A stretch of 64,000 nt of DNA from Trachythela sp. YZ-2020 (GCA_016169945.1 JADLSH010000387.1:124001-188000), one strand, 5' to 3'. Numbered from the stretch's first letter, positions 35,301 through 44,489 are shown. The notes: generated by a model from the sequence alone, not told the origin. Numbers and translations: made by a program.

Positions 35301-36628
35301 CAGTGAATCTACCGCTTCAACGCCCTCATCAGACAATAAACTCGGCCTCGTTATTGGAGCAGTGGTGGCTGCGGGGGTTATTATAGTAAGTTTAGTAACG
35401 GTCGTTGCTTGCTTTCTGCATCGACGTAAACCAAAACGGAAAAACCGAGACGTTGGTAATATTCAGAATTCAGCACTTCAAGTAGACATACCACCGAACA
35501 TAAGGCTACCAGATGCATCCTACTCTGATAAAGGTTATTTGAAACCAGCCGACTTACCACTGAACAGAAGGCTGCCAGATACACCGCATTCAGATAATGC
35601 GTGTTATTTGAAACCAGCTGACATACAACCTAACAGAAGAATACCAGAGATACCCATCTATTCTGATACTGGTTATTATTCAGAATCAGCGCCCTATTCA
35701 GAGCTGATCGCCTCCAAAAGAGTTCCCATTGATGCTAACTATCAAAGTTTAAACCACAATAACAAACAAGGCAAATATTTTCTATTTTTATATACCGTTG
35801 TTGGCAGCTAAGGATGAATAGTTGCAGACAAAAACATTGTCTACTTTAAATAGAGCGTCGATGTTAGCTCTCCGTGAGGCTGGTAGAATATGATTGGCTG
35901 CTCTTTACAAACATTTTAAGTCCTATGTGGGTATGGAAAAAGTTTTATCTGCGACTGTTCATCGTTAGGTACAAATGACAGAAATTGCATGTAACAAAGT
36001 TTCACCCCAGTTTCGTATGCTTGCATTGTAAAGAATACTTAAAAGAACGAGTAACATCTTATATCTTTGTTAACTTAATTGTTTCGTTCTTCACATATCT
36101 CACTTAATATGATATCCAAATATAATAAAATTTTATGACATTTTGAAAGTGCACCATTCTTAACTTGTGAAAATATTTTGCGGCACACAATTGCAGAGGC
36201 TTATTGGCCAGTCATGCAATCAAACATATATTGAGTTAGTAAAGTTACACAATTATATAGATATTTTTGAGAAGAACTATAGAAATGTGGAAAAAGTATT
36301 TGAATATTTTTCACAAGTTACTGATAAAATTCTACAAAAGCTGTTATTCAGTAATCCAGATATTCAATTAATGGAATGATGCACTCCTTAATTTCAACCA
36401 ATCACAATTCAGTAATGATAGCAAAACTCGGTAATTAAGTAATATTGTATTCTAATTTATACAGGAGAGAACGCGCAGCTGGACCAGGAACTCAATGAAA
36501 GGAATCAGCGTATTGGTTCATCTAGCATGAATAGCTACCCTGGATACGCTGCGAGCTTACGGGATAATAATACCGATTGGCCTGGAAACGATGTTCCTGA
36601 AGAATCCCTATACGAAGAATTACCTTAA
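30158..36628 (+). CDS. Type I membrane protein: large ectodomain, EGF domain, mucin-like stalk, Tyr-rich tail
   Basis: Four exons (30158-32300, 34349-34477, 35030-35770, 36465-36628) join in frame to 1058 residues. Signal peptide: residues 1-20 (MPLRVFLIPLLLLHF). The ectodomain (about 25-714) has many N-glycosylation sites and repeated helical segments with L-x(2)-L patterns; I do not recognise its family, though the all-helical repeats recall the stereocilin/otoancorin/mesothelin group (weak). An EGF-like domain with six Cys spans 721-757, a Ser/Thr/Pro stalk 759-861, a transmembrane helix 862-884 followed by basic HRRKPKRKNR, and a 174-residue tail with repeated YLKPAD and two YxxL motifs (YSEL, YEEL). 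The first ATG could be 30098; 30158 is chosen because the signal peptide starts there. The third intron needs a GC donor. Likely a surface receptor or adhesion molecule (inference). Confidence 0.8.
32411..32818 (+). mobile_element. Second tRNA-headed element, in intron 1 of the EGF/stalk gene
   Basis: The left end (about 32411-32456) is an inverted copy of the element's own tail at about 32687-32735 (AACCAGGAGCAGTTG against CAACTGCTCCTGGTT). Next come a diverged direct repeat (32471-32530, again at 32747-32815), the tRNA-like head (32596-32670, GCTCTGTAGCTCAGTTGGCA and GATTCGATTCC) and the tail. The layout matches 25206-25626 but with a different inversion junction. Confidence 0.7.
33393..34275 (-). 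mobile_element. SINE split by a later insertion
   Basis: 33393-33709 and 34249-34275 together match the SINE at 9596-9928, including CTGTGGGAGGAAACCGGAGT and the tRNA-like head. The interruption is the array element at 33710-34246, so the SINE is older. Confidence 0.75.
33710..34246. mobile_element. Foldback element built from tandem arrays, nested in a SINE
   Basis: Ends GGCATGTTGTAAAACGCGG and the complement. Each arm is an array of two units: GTAAAACGCGGACT followed by GGACTGGACTT, and GTAAAACGCGGACT followed by CAAAATTT. The arms surround a unique centre (about 33885-34000). Flanks TCTGACGAT (33701-33709) and TATGACGAT (34247-34255) look like a 9-bp target duplication with one mismatch. 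Confidence 0.8.
34349..34477 (+). CDS. EGF/stalk gene exon 2: EGF-like domain
   Basis: Acceptor 34347-34348, donor GTAAGT at 34478; symmetric phase 1-1, the usual phase for EGF module exons. Cys spacing is C-x4-C-x5-C-x10-C-x-C-x11-C with a typical GFTGD turn. Confidence 0.9.
34478..35029. other. Intron 2 of the EGF/stalk gene
   Basis: Short ACTGGATCAAA(A/T)TT repeats occur between 34560 and 34690. No other feature recognised. Confidence 0.5.
35030..35770 (+). CDS. EGF/stalk gene exon 3: stalk, transmembrane helix, tail
   Basis: Acceptor at 35028-35029. The frame runs through 10-residue stalk repeats, LGLVIGAVVAAGVIIVSLV as the membrane helix, and a proline/tyrosine-rich tail with three repeats of about 25 residues (RLPD...YLKPAD). 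The exon is ended at 35770 with AAG|GCAAAT (GC donor), which preserves phase 1 into the next exon. If not spliced there, the frame stops at 35811. Confidence 0.8.
35071..35340 (+). repeat. In-frame 30-bp minisatellite encoding the stalk
   Basis: The unit AGTAAATCCAATACAACACC plus ten bases encodes SKSNTTPSPN. It is repeated about six times nearly perfectly (35071-35250), with three more diverged units to 35340. A Ser/Thr/Pro repeat next to a membrane helix is typical of O-glycosylated stalks. Confidence 0.9.
36465..36628 (+). CDS. EGF/stalk gene exon 4: C-terminal tail
   Basis: Acceptor 36463-36464 after TTATAC. Read in phase 1 it gives ENAQLDQELNERNQ...SLYEELP-stop, acidic and in keeping with a cytoplasmic tail. 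The other two phases stop sooner (after about 20 and 10 codons). Confidence 0.65.
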
Positions 36629-36657
36629 ATTGACATTAGCTACAACAACTATAGTCT

Positions 36658-36892
36658 TACATATCGCCGATGGTCGCCAATGTTAACGAATTTTCAGGAG
36701 CGAAATTAAACTGCATGATATTAGCTATTAAAAAAACATTAGAGCCATAGACCTTCTTCTGCTTCCAAACCTTTTTTTTTCTTGTGACTTGGTCGCCGAT
36801 TGTGCCGCTCGTCGGCGATGTAATTTATATATGTTGTCAAATGTTGCCAACGTGGCAAAACGCTAATCGCCGACCATCGGCGATATATACGA
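36658..36892. repeat. Inverted repeat just downstream of the EGF/stalk gene
   Basis: ATATCGCCGATGGTCGCCA on the left and the imperfect complement (ATCGCCGACCATCGGCGATATAT) at 36871-36893. It probably lies in the 3' UTR or just beyond; ATTAAA at 36705 could be a poly(A) signal. MITE-like. Confidence 0.5.
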
Positions 36893-37078
36893 GAACTAGA
36901 CTTAAAAAGCACAACCGCGCATATAATATACAAAAATACTAGAGTTTGCAAACAGGGAACTGTGCATGCCATCCCAGTGGTTCAAAATGCACAATTAGTC
37001 CCATCAATGTATACAGCTAAGTCAAAGAATGTTATCCTGTGAAGTTTAAAACTCCCAACGCAACTGTGGGACTTCGAC

Positions 37079-37124
37079 CTGCTCTAAGCGCGAAAAGCTC
37101 AATTGTGCTTTCGCGCTTAGAGGT
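37079..37124. repeat. Perfect hairpin CTCTAAGCGCGAAA
   Basis: CTCTAAGCGCGAAAAGC and its complement are separated by about 10 bases. Probably a tiny MITE remnant. Confidence 0.5.
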
Positions 37125-37738
37125 CGTTGAGGTTTTGCGGTTTTGAGTTTCGACTTTGAAAGGACAGCCTTAATTGAATTAGCTGAATGTTTGGCCTTAA
37201 ATTAATCTACTATAAATCATAACTATCATATAAAACGCTCTATTTTCTACATGAATTTGAGATTTTAAACAAGTAGATTTCAGATCTATTTTTGTTTTGA
37301 ATATTTGTAATAAGTTTTTAGACATTCTCTGCATGGCTTTAAATATTTGTTCAAAATATATACGAGCTTTCGATTACCAAACTGCAGTCTTACAAGACTA
37401 AATGATAATCAATGACGTTACTTTCACTGTATTTATAACGTTTTACAATTTTAGTTATTGTACATTTTAATATAATTCTATGGGTTTCTTCTCGGGGTCT
37501 GGGCCCCTGTTTAGGAATGGGGCAAAGAGGATGCCAACAGGATATTTTGGAAATTTGTGGGAAAATTTGAACCTAAATCAGTGATTCATCCTTTGACAAC
37601 TCAGTCATTGGTTTCGAATAGAGCACACAAGCCGCTTTCACCGATATCCTTGTCAAAAAGCATATGTTAGTGGGGAAATGGGATTGATCTTGAATATCCC
37701 CAGCCACACTTCAGAGCCTTCTTAGAAGGAATTGTCCA

Positions 37739-37931
37739 AGGCCCTGTCCACACGTATCCGAACTTGTTTGTATCCGCAAACATTTTGTTACGGATACGCC
37801 TTCCGTCCACACGTATCCGGAACAAATTGTTTGCGGGTACAAACGTAACCGCAAACCGTTAAAAGCGGTCTCCAGAGTGGAAACTTTTGAAAACGCAGCG
37901 AATCCGGATACGTGTGGACGCACTGCAAGAC
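37739..37931. mobile_element. MITE with GTCCACACGTATCCG ends
   Basis: GTCCACACGTATCCG at the left, an internal second copy at about 37806, and the complement CGGATACGTGTGGAC at the right. Noncoding. Confidence 0.65.
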
Positions 37932-38064
37932 CTGTCCCTAGTTCTAAATAATATAAATGTACTATAAATTGCGATAAGAAGCAGATGAGAAACAGATGAG
38001 AGGCAGAGGAGACAAAGGAATACACGTGCGCGTAAAACAACGTCATAAACAGGAAATTGTGTGG

Positions 38065-38982
38065 ATTTTTACCCTATAAATTATAATCATCACCCACTCG
38101 TATAATACTCTGGTGAAAACGTATTGAAATCTTAAACCTTGAAATATGGAATAAGAGCAATGACATAAAAACGAAAGCCATTATTCGGTTGGACGCGGGA
38201 ACCTAAACTATCACGAGTATTACCGTGTGCATGTAGTAAAAAGTTTCCAACTGTTCAACAATATATCTATTTTTGCATATCTCAATTTAATTTGAGATCT
38301 GGGATATATATGAGTGAGGGGCCGTGGTAAATAGAATGTTAACTAGAACAAGTTAAGCATTGAAATCTAAAGCACATACACATAGCTTTGACAAGTTAAG
38401 CATAGACATAGCTTTGATAATATAATAGTATCGTAAATATTCTATATCATCAAATCTACACTATTAAAATCTGCACTTTGATCGCGAGAACTATTTAGGT
38501 ACAGGTGTATGTACCACAGAATACCGCGAAAATTTACATGTTCCATATCTTTTGTCAAATATATATAATGTGGCTTCTTAATATTTTTTAGTATAGTTTA
38601 TCGATATATTTTTTCTTCCTGGGGATTTTGGGGCTAGATTTCATAGACTTAAATATTTTTTTTTAATTGAACATTCTGTGGAACAAACTCTAATGTACCA
38701 CTGCACAGAATACCAGTGCAGAGATAAATAAGCAACCTGTTTATCAAATTGTACCAGGATTTGGTGTGTCATGTTGTGTGATAATACTGTAGGATATTGC
38801 TAACTTAATTTAGTGAAAGGTAATTACTAGAATCAGTACAGCATACCAGTGATGTAACCAAAGAATACCAGATTTATCAATATAAAAATAAAATATATAT
38901 GGCTTTCATTAGTAAAATTTCAATACGTTTTCACCAGAGGACTATACGAGTGCAGTGGGTGGTGATTATAAGGTAAAAACCC
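38065..38982. mobile_element. Long-TIR noncoding element, about 0.9 kb
   Basis: Arms of about 70 bp: TTTTTACCCTATAAATTATAATC at 38067 onward and the complement ending at about 38982 (GATTATAAGGTAAAAACCC). The arms share TACGTTTTCACCAGAG. No transposase frame is present inside. Confidence 0.65.
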
Positions 38983-41104
38983 ACCCAAAACCTTTTTCCT
39001 GTTAATGACAGATAATTTTCTGTTTCTATATTTATAATTCACAGTGAAGTTAAGGCAAAAGTGAAGGCCTCTTTTAAACGCAGCATTTGGCATGTGTAGA
39101 ATTCAATTGTTTGAAATAGGTTCATGCAAAATTTGACGTCTGAAACAATTTAATTCGACATTAATCGACTGCGTATTTAGTCGACCGTAACTAATTCGAC
39201 CGGTTCGGTCGCATAATGCGAGGTTTGAAGGGCGAGGTGGTTTCAGACGTCGCATTTTGGATGTGTCGAATTCAATTCGGCTTGGGCGTGGCTCAGGAGA
39301 CGCTGTGTAATGTTATTGAAAGGTAACATCGACGTCGCCATGTAACATGTTACGTCGCTGCTGTCTCCAATTTGTTACACATGCAGCCGAGCCCTTATTA
39401 AGCGGACACCGTCAGGAATTAGCCGAAGTGTCCGCTTAAAAGAAGTCTACAGAAAAAACAGTAGGGGGCAAATTTGTGTGTGCATTTTGAATATGAAAAC
39501 AGTTTGCAAATTATGAAGTAAAGGCAAAGCTCGAGCGTGTCTGTGAGATCTACCTGCCAGGTTACCAACGAATCCAATTATATTTTACATTCACCCAAAT
39601 GAAATGTCAGCTGATATGGAAGTTACTGGTCACATCCCTAAGTTCATGGTGGCGGTGTCACCGCTGTGGGTAACAAAATCTTTGAAGCGCGCAAGTAACT
39701 CCGAAAATGTTATAATAGAAGGAAGGGTTTGATCTAGAAAATTAGTTCACTATTATTTTGAATTGATATTTACTGTTGATTGTTTATATGAAAATTGTAT
39801 TAGACCATCTCTCGTCTATCCGCGTTTAAGAGCTAGGGGTTGACTTTTGAACGAGGCCTATCAGTCTGTTTACCGAGTGTAACGTCAGGGTTAGATGCAG
39901 GGTAAGGGCTAGTAGGATTGTACTTATGAGGTTGTTAATATGGAAATTGCTTCGACATGCTTCACTGCATTTCTTTGTTTTTGCTACCTCGCCTTGCTCT
40001 TCGTCTTTCTTCTGCTTGCGTTGGCGTTGCTAGTAAAAACCTTGTTTATTCACATTTTTCAGATCAACCTTGTGATTTAAGGGCATTGATATATCATAAC
40101 TTTATTTCCAATTAATACTAAGATATGTTATTGTTGAATAAATAATTTTATTTCCAACTAATGTTGAGAGTAACATGAACAGTTCGTTGTGTGCGGGTTG
40201 TGTATATTCCGAAGTTCTTAACCCTGCATCATGATGACGACACAAGCATGCTCTCATTTCTAAAATATCAATGTAATATACCTAAAATTGCCTACTATTC
40301 AAATTCTGAATTACACACAGATAGCATATTTATCACTATAATACATGAAACGTTGTACTTCTCAGGCTAAGCCTAAGCTGCTCAAATTCGACTTGTTTTA
40401 AAATGCGATAGGCAGTATATATACTTAACTTGTGAACTGCGTGTCCGTGGTTAAAGTTTAGGCATGCAAACTGACAACGAGAACCAACGGAGGCGTACAA
40501 GATTCACTGACCGCTAATGTTGAAAATAATATTAATCGAATAGCGACTGAGAACAGGTAGAATGAGAAATGTATAAACAACAACGCAGACCAAGGCATTG
40601 TTCGAACAAGTACTTAATAGCTTATTTATTATGATATTTAGTATATCGCATAAAATATGGCGGCCAACATGCGTAATGCGATATGCGCGAGCACAAAAAC
40701 TTTAAAGGTTCCGACGCGAGTGGCCCTTCTGTATAGTAAAATATGACAAATTTTATTAAAAATAGTAGATGAAATTACAATTATACAACTTAATATTAAC
40801 TATGTTAGTGTACATTTACGCAAAATGTTCCTTTCTCATCTCTAATAATGTTCCTTTCTCACCAGTAATAATGTTTGAATACAGAATACATACTATTATA
40901 AACTATCTAAAACTATATTATTAAAATATGATAAAATTCTAAAAGACTCCAGCAGCCTTAACGTTTAGTCAAAAATCGTCTAAAACTTCAAATTCCTTTC
41001 TAAAAAAGGGTGATCTTGACCACCTGACACTTATATGCACTGATCTCAAAATTTCAAAATAAATTCTGGTTCTCAACCACGCTATGACAACTGCGTATCG
41101 TTCA
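38983..41104. other. Gene-free stretch with MITE remnants
   Basis: 39050-39290 has repeated GAATTCAATT(G/C) and GACGTCTGAAAC motifs in inverted arrangement. 39394-39437 has TTAAGCGGACACC and GTGTCCGCTTAA, the ends of a deleted MITE. The remainder is AT-rich with no recognised gene. Confidence 0.45.
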
Positions 41105-41288
41105 TTATTATATACACAAGCTCTGGATATGAGGTATTCTGCAATCTGATTGGTTCTCTACTAGCAGGATATTAGCTCTTATAATATAGCCAACCACAAT
41201 GCTGCAATCTGATTGGTTGTCTACTAGCAGGATATTTTGTGATATCCTACTAGTAGAGCAATATCCTACTAGTAGGGAAAAAAACAAA

Positions 41289-41400
41289 ATGGCTTCCAGA
41301 TTTGTAAGCATGAATGATGAAGAAATTGGAGTTTTGCTTCAAAATAGCACGCCTAAGAACACAAAAAAGGCAACAAAAGTTGGAATGAAGGTTTTTGACG
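41289..41400 (+). CDS. First exon, QRICH1/ZMYM/Crypton (DUF3504)-like N-terminus
   Basis: MASRFVSMNDEEIGVLLQ, then NTKKATKVGMKVFDG, ending at a GTAAGC donor (41401) in phase 1. The pattern MASRF-x-EEI-x-LL-x-NTKKATK is the start of Crypton-derived DUF3504 proteins known from many animals. No downstream exons of the recombinase were found here, so this is an orphan exon. Confidence 0.5.
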
Positions 41401-41597
41401 GTAAGCCAAATGTAAATGTGTATAAAATTTATACTTAAAAAGAAATTACGAAAAGTAAACATGTATCGCAAAATAATCGCTTTTTAATTAGCATTTGCCT
41501 GATTTGGCCATAAAAACAAAACAAAACATGAAAACATCTTTTATTTTTCGTTTAATTTTATAGAATGGTTTACCAGCTCAAGGCTATATTATAAGTG

Positions 41598-41698
41598 AAA
41601 TATTATATTCGCTCTCGTCGGATATTGGCTGATAGCCAACTCGGCGAAGCGCCTCGTTGGCTATCAGCCAATATCCGACTCGAGCTCATATAATATTT
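41598..41698. repeat. Palindrome A of a paired palindrome family
   Basis: Core TGATAGCCAACTCGGCG with its complement CGCCTCGTTGGCTATCA. The outer arms AAATATTATAT / ATATAATATTT are also complementary. Shares core and design with 41838-41946. Confidence 0.7.
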
Positions 41699-41732
41699 CT
41701 TACATATCCTGCTAGTAGAGAAAAGTAGAAAA

Positions 41733-41834
41733 ATGGCTGCCAGATTTGGACAATTAAATGAAGAGGAAATGCAAGTTTTTCATGAAAAAAGTACGCCAAA
41801 ATGTTCTGTTCATACCCAGAGCTTGTGTATATAA
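41733..41834 (+). pseudogene. Second, truncated copy of the MA(S/A)RF exon
   Basis: MAARFGQLNEEEMQVFHEKSTP parallels the copy at 41289 and has the same upstream ATATCCT(A/G)CTAGTAG block. After STPK it diverges into the element's terminal repeat and stops at 41834, with no donor. Confidence 0.5.
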
Positions 41835-41837
41835 TAA

Positions 41838-41946
41838 AACAGTTATTCTACTCACTCTCGTCGTATATGATTGATAGCCGACTCGGCGCTATCGCGCCTC
41901 GTCGGCTATCAGCTCATATACGACTCGAGTTCGTAGAATAACTGTT
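41838..41946. repeat. Palindrome B, same core with different outer arms
   Basis: Core TGATAGCCGACTCGGCGC and its complement. The outer arms AACAGTTATTCTAC / GTAGAATAACTGTT are perfectly complementary but unrelated to those of palindrome A. It abuts the right TIR of the preceding element and the 3' end of the RT remnant. Confidence 0.7.
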
Positions 41947-43424
41947 AATTATCCTTCTCTGACAGTTTCTGGGCCAGTTGTTTGAGAAACATTTGGCATT
42001 CACTCCCCATTCCGCCATTTGTCCCAAAAACAAGAGGTGTAAAAGAGCCCATTTCAACATCTAAAACCCTCTGTTGGTACTTCCGTTTCTTCTCGTTCTC
42101 GTGCTCCTTGAAAATCGTCTCCGTTGGCCGGCCTTGGTTACACTTTGAGTTTACATGCGTCACTCTTACGTCGAAAAATGCAGTAGCTCCGCGCAACCAG
42201 AGACCTCCCGCCTTCATATCCAATCTCGCCTCAGGGCTTGTAATCGCAGATCTTAGATTGAACCTTTCGTTGTCGATAGGTTGGAGATGTGGCTCTATTT
42301 CCACATTCTTGCAAACTTTACCGAGTAACGAGGTAAGCTATTAAGTAGATCGCGAACTCCGTCATGTCTTTGCGCCACGAATCCCCCTTTTTTGCATGAG
42401 AGGGCATGGTTGATGTTGAAGCGATCTCCGCAAGCACAATGGCTTGGTAGATCATGCAGAGGCAAATTGTATCTCATTCGCAGCGAGTCTCTAAATTCTT
42501 GCTTATTAAGGGCCAAGCCCTGGTCTTTGAGTGGTAAGGCATTTAGCCAAGAGCTCGCACCCTTGTCTCTTGATTGCATTACCAAACGTAGTACGTCTGG
42601 GGACAGAGATGCATCAATGCTATTCATTCTTGACTTAGCAGTCTCCATCTTGATTGTCTGCTGCATTCTCTTCCGATCATCTAGAGACTGCTCACTCGGT
42701 TCAATAAAAGCGCTTTGCCCTTTGATTGTCTCTGCGTGTTGTTTGGTGATTAGTTTTGAGGCTGCGTATTGCTGCCTTTCAGATCAGGTACTCCCAACCC
42801 GCCTTGTGCTGGTGTTAGAGTCATGAGTTTACTTAGTTCATCCGGGAGGGGTTCTTCCTGACCAAAAAGTGGCGTGAGGAGTATTTCATTGATGGCTTCA
42901 TGTACCGGGTCAACATACTCTTCAAATGCCTCGATTGTTCGCATGAAATATGTGAATTTCGATTTGTATCCCTTTATGAGGGCAATGTAGGCAGCATGTG
43001 GTTGGCTTTTTGCAATTTCTGCGAGATGTACGATGTCTTTCCTCCATCCTTGGACTTTATCTTTGCAATACTCGTCTTTGTAGTCCTTGGATCCTATAAC
43101 GGCTCCCAAGTGACGTTTTCCTTCTGTTGTTATATTAACTTATTTTCCAAAAAGCCGCTCGGCTTCGTCTGCCAGTTCTCGTGACTTCACGATGAGCCAA
43201 CACTTTGATCCATTTACTAGATAACCAAATTTCTTTCCTTCCTCTTCGAGGTGCTTGTACCAATTATATAACTGTACCAGTCTTCCTCCTCCTGCTGAGT
43301 CATCCGCCAGCCATACTTGTTTGATCTTTATTCTGTGGCCACGGGTCAGGCACGTATTTATAGCACAAAGGTTCAAGCCAACAAGGCATTGCGGTCGCGA
43401 GCAAGGCATTGTGGCCGCAAGCAA
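41945..43424 (-). pseudogene. Reverse-transcriptase remnant with Zn-finger and restriction-like endonuclease
   Basis: Minus-strand frames in order: RT palm C-terminal part (KQVWLADDSAGGGRL, the YADD box read as LADD; 43140-43424), thumb-like region (KSQPHAAYIALIKGYKSK; 42750-43109), Cys/His cluster (CACGDRFNINHALSCKKGG; 42295-42666) and a PD-(D/E)XK-like domain (ARLDMKAGG, AFFDVRV; 41945-42304). This order is typical of RTs with a C-terminal restriction-like endonuclease, abundant in cnidarian genomes. It is 5' truncated at 43424, where a 23-bp GCATTG(C/T)GG tandem (43385-43440) sits, and it has frame breaks, so it is inactive. Confidence 0.75.
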
Positions 43425-43688
43425 GGCATTGTGGTAAAAAAGGAAGTGAATCTTGCTTTGCAGACTCCATTACATAAATTAGAACTGCTGACGTTCTCGC
43501 TCGCTACAGGCTCGCTCGCTGCGTCAGCAATAAAAGGCTTCGCCTCGGGCAACAACGGCGGTCTTGGGTACACAAAGCACACTGTTTTCCTCAGCGTCAG
43601 TAAATAAGTGTTAAATATTGTTTTGTTCTATACTTGTAGCTTCTTCATACTTTCTCTAACAATCTATCCTACCTCAATCTGCTTTTAA

Positions 43689-44405
43689 TCATATGAGTAC
43701 GACTTGCTTAAATGTATCACGTCTATATGCCGTTCCCGCTTCTTCGTACATTTCACAAAATGGCCCCAGATACGTTGGATGACTTAATTTCACCAACTTT
43801 AACAAAAACTCCAAGTTATTTACTCTTTCGAAATCAGTTTTTAATAACCATACTACAATTGCTAGTTTAATAAAGCTAAAAACCATGTGGAGGGCATTAG
43901 TGACCAAAAAGAATTCTGCACCGAATGAATAAAACTTGACAATTGAGTATGAGCAGACGAAGTGATCGTAGTCGACCAAACTAGAAAATATTTTATCAAT
44001 GCTGCATTCGTATTGTCTGTTTATCTTTTTAGCCATTAACCATACCAACATGCCGCATATCACGATAGCGATAACTGTTTGTAAGACAAAAATTAGGGTA
44101 TAAGCATTCTTTATGCTGCAGAAATTTGGAGAACATTTACAGTTAGTGCTATCATTTTCCTCAAAGTCCTCTACAAATTTCTCAAATTTGGTTTTGACTC
44201 GATTTCTGTCTTCTACAGTGGCGTATGCTATTGATCTTGCACGCTGTTTTAGGGTGGTGCATGTTATTGAAGTAGTGTATTCTTGCGAAGCAGCGCATTC
44301 TTCTAAAACTGTGCGCACTGTAGAAGTGGGTGCAGAAGTGGGGTTGTTTACTGTAGAAGTGTGTTTGTAACATTGATGTAGCAAATCGCTAAATAGACCC
44401 ACCAA
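43689..44405 (-). CDS. LRRC8/pannexin-like channel fragment, no start codon
   Basis: A 238-codon open frame with two hydrophobic helices (LIFVLQTVIAIVICGMLVWL; FFLVTNALHMVFSFIKLAIV). A Cys-bearing loop lies between them (YECSIDKI...HFVCSYS). Then comes RVNNLEFLLKLVKLSHPTYL, resembling the intracellular segment after the last helix of LRRC8 pore domains (DVKNDFAFML-type pattern). The frame opens after a stop at 44409-44411 and has no ATG before the helices, so it is either an internal/last exon with an acceptor near 44290-44370 (two TTCTACAG sites) or a pseudogene. No leucine-rich repeats follow. Family assignment is by eye and moderate. Confidence 0.45.
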   Translation of the reverse strand: MVGLFSDLLHQCYKHTSTVNNPTSAPTSTVRTVLEECAASQEYTTSITCTTLKQRARSIAYATVEDRNRVKTKFEKFVEDFEENDSTNCKCSPNFCSIKNAYTLIFVLQTVIAIVICGMLVWLMAKKINRQYECSIDKIFSSLVDYDHFVCSYSIVKFYSFGAEFFLVTNALHMVFSFIKLAIVVWLLKTDFERVNNLEFLLKLVKLSHPTYLGPFCEMYEEAGTAYRRDTFKQVVLI

Positions 44406-44489
44406 GGTTTAAGGAATTTCTCAGCTTCGTTTTGACCTTGCAATTTCAGAAGGTCTCCTAAGGGCAGCATCGTATGTTCAATGAGAAAT

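Larger units (their letters stand above)
41105..41837 (+). mobile_element. TIR element carrying two Crypton/QRICH1-like N-terminal exons
   Basis: A perfect 22-bp inverted repeat bounds it: TTATTATATACACAAGCTCTGG at 41105-41126 and its complement at 41816-41837. Inside are two promoter-like blocks with CTACTAGCAGGATAT / ATATCCTACTAGTAG motifs and ATTGG boxes, each followed by an ATG frame beginning MA(S/A)RF, and a palindrome at 41598-41698. No target duplication was identified. Confidence 0.6.

Noticed and set aside
34998..35336. Minus-strand repeated frame (VVLDLLFGEG units)
   Set aside because: It is the antisense of the coding minisatellite of the EGF/stalk gene, whose plus strand is supported by splice signals and a membrane helix in frame.
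42392..43607. Plus-strand frames at 42392-42826, 42900-43184 and 43317-43607
   Set aside because: They lie antisense to the reverse-transcriptase remnant, whose minus-strand motifs explain the openness.
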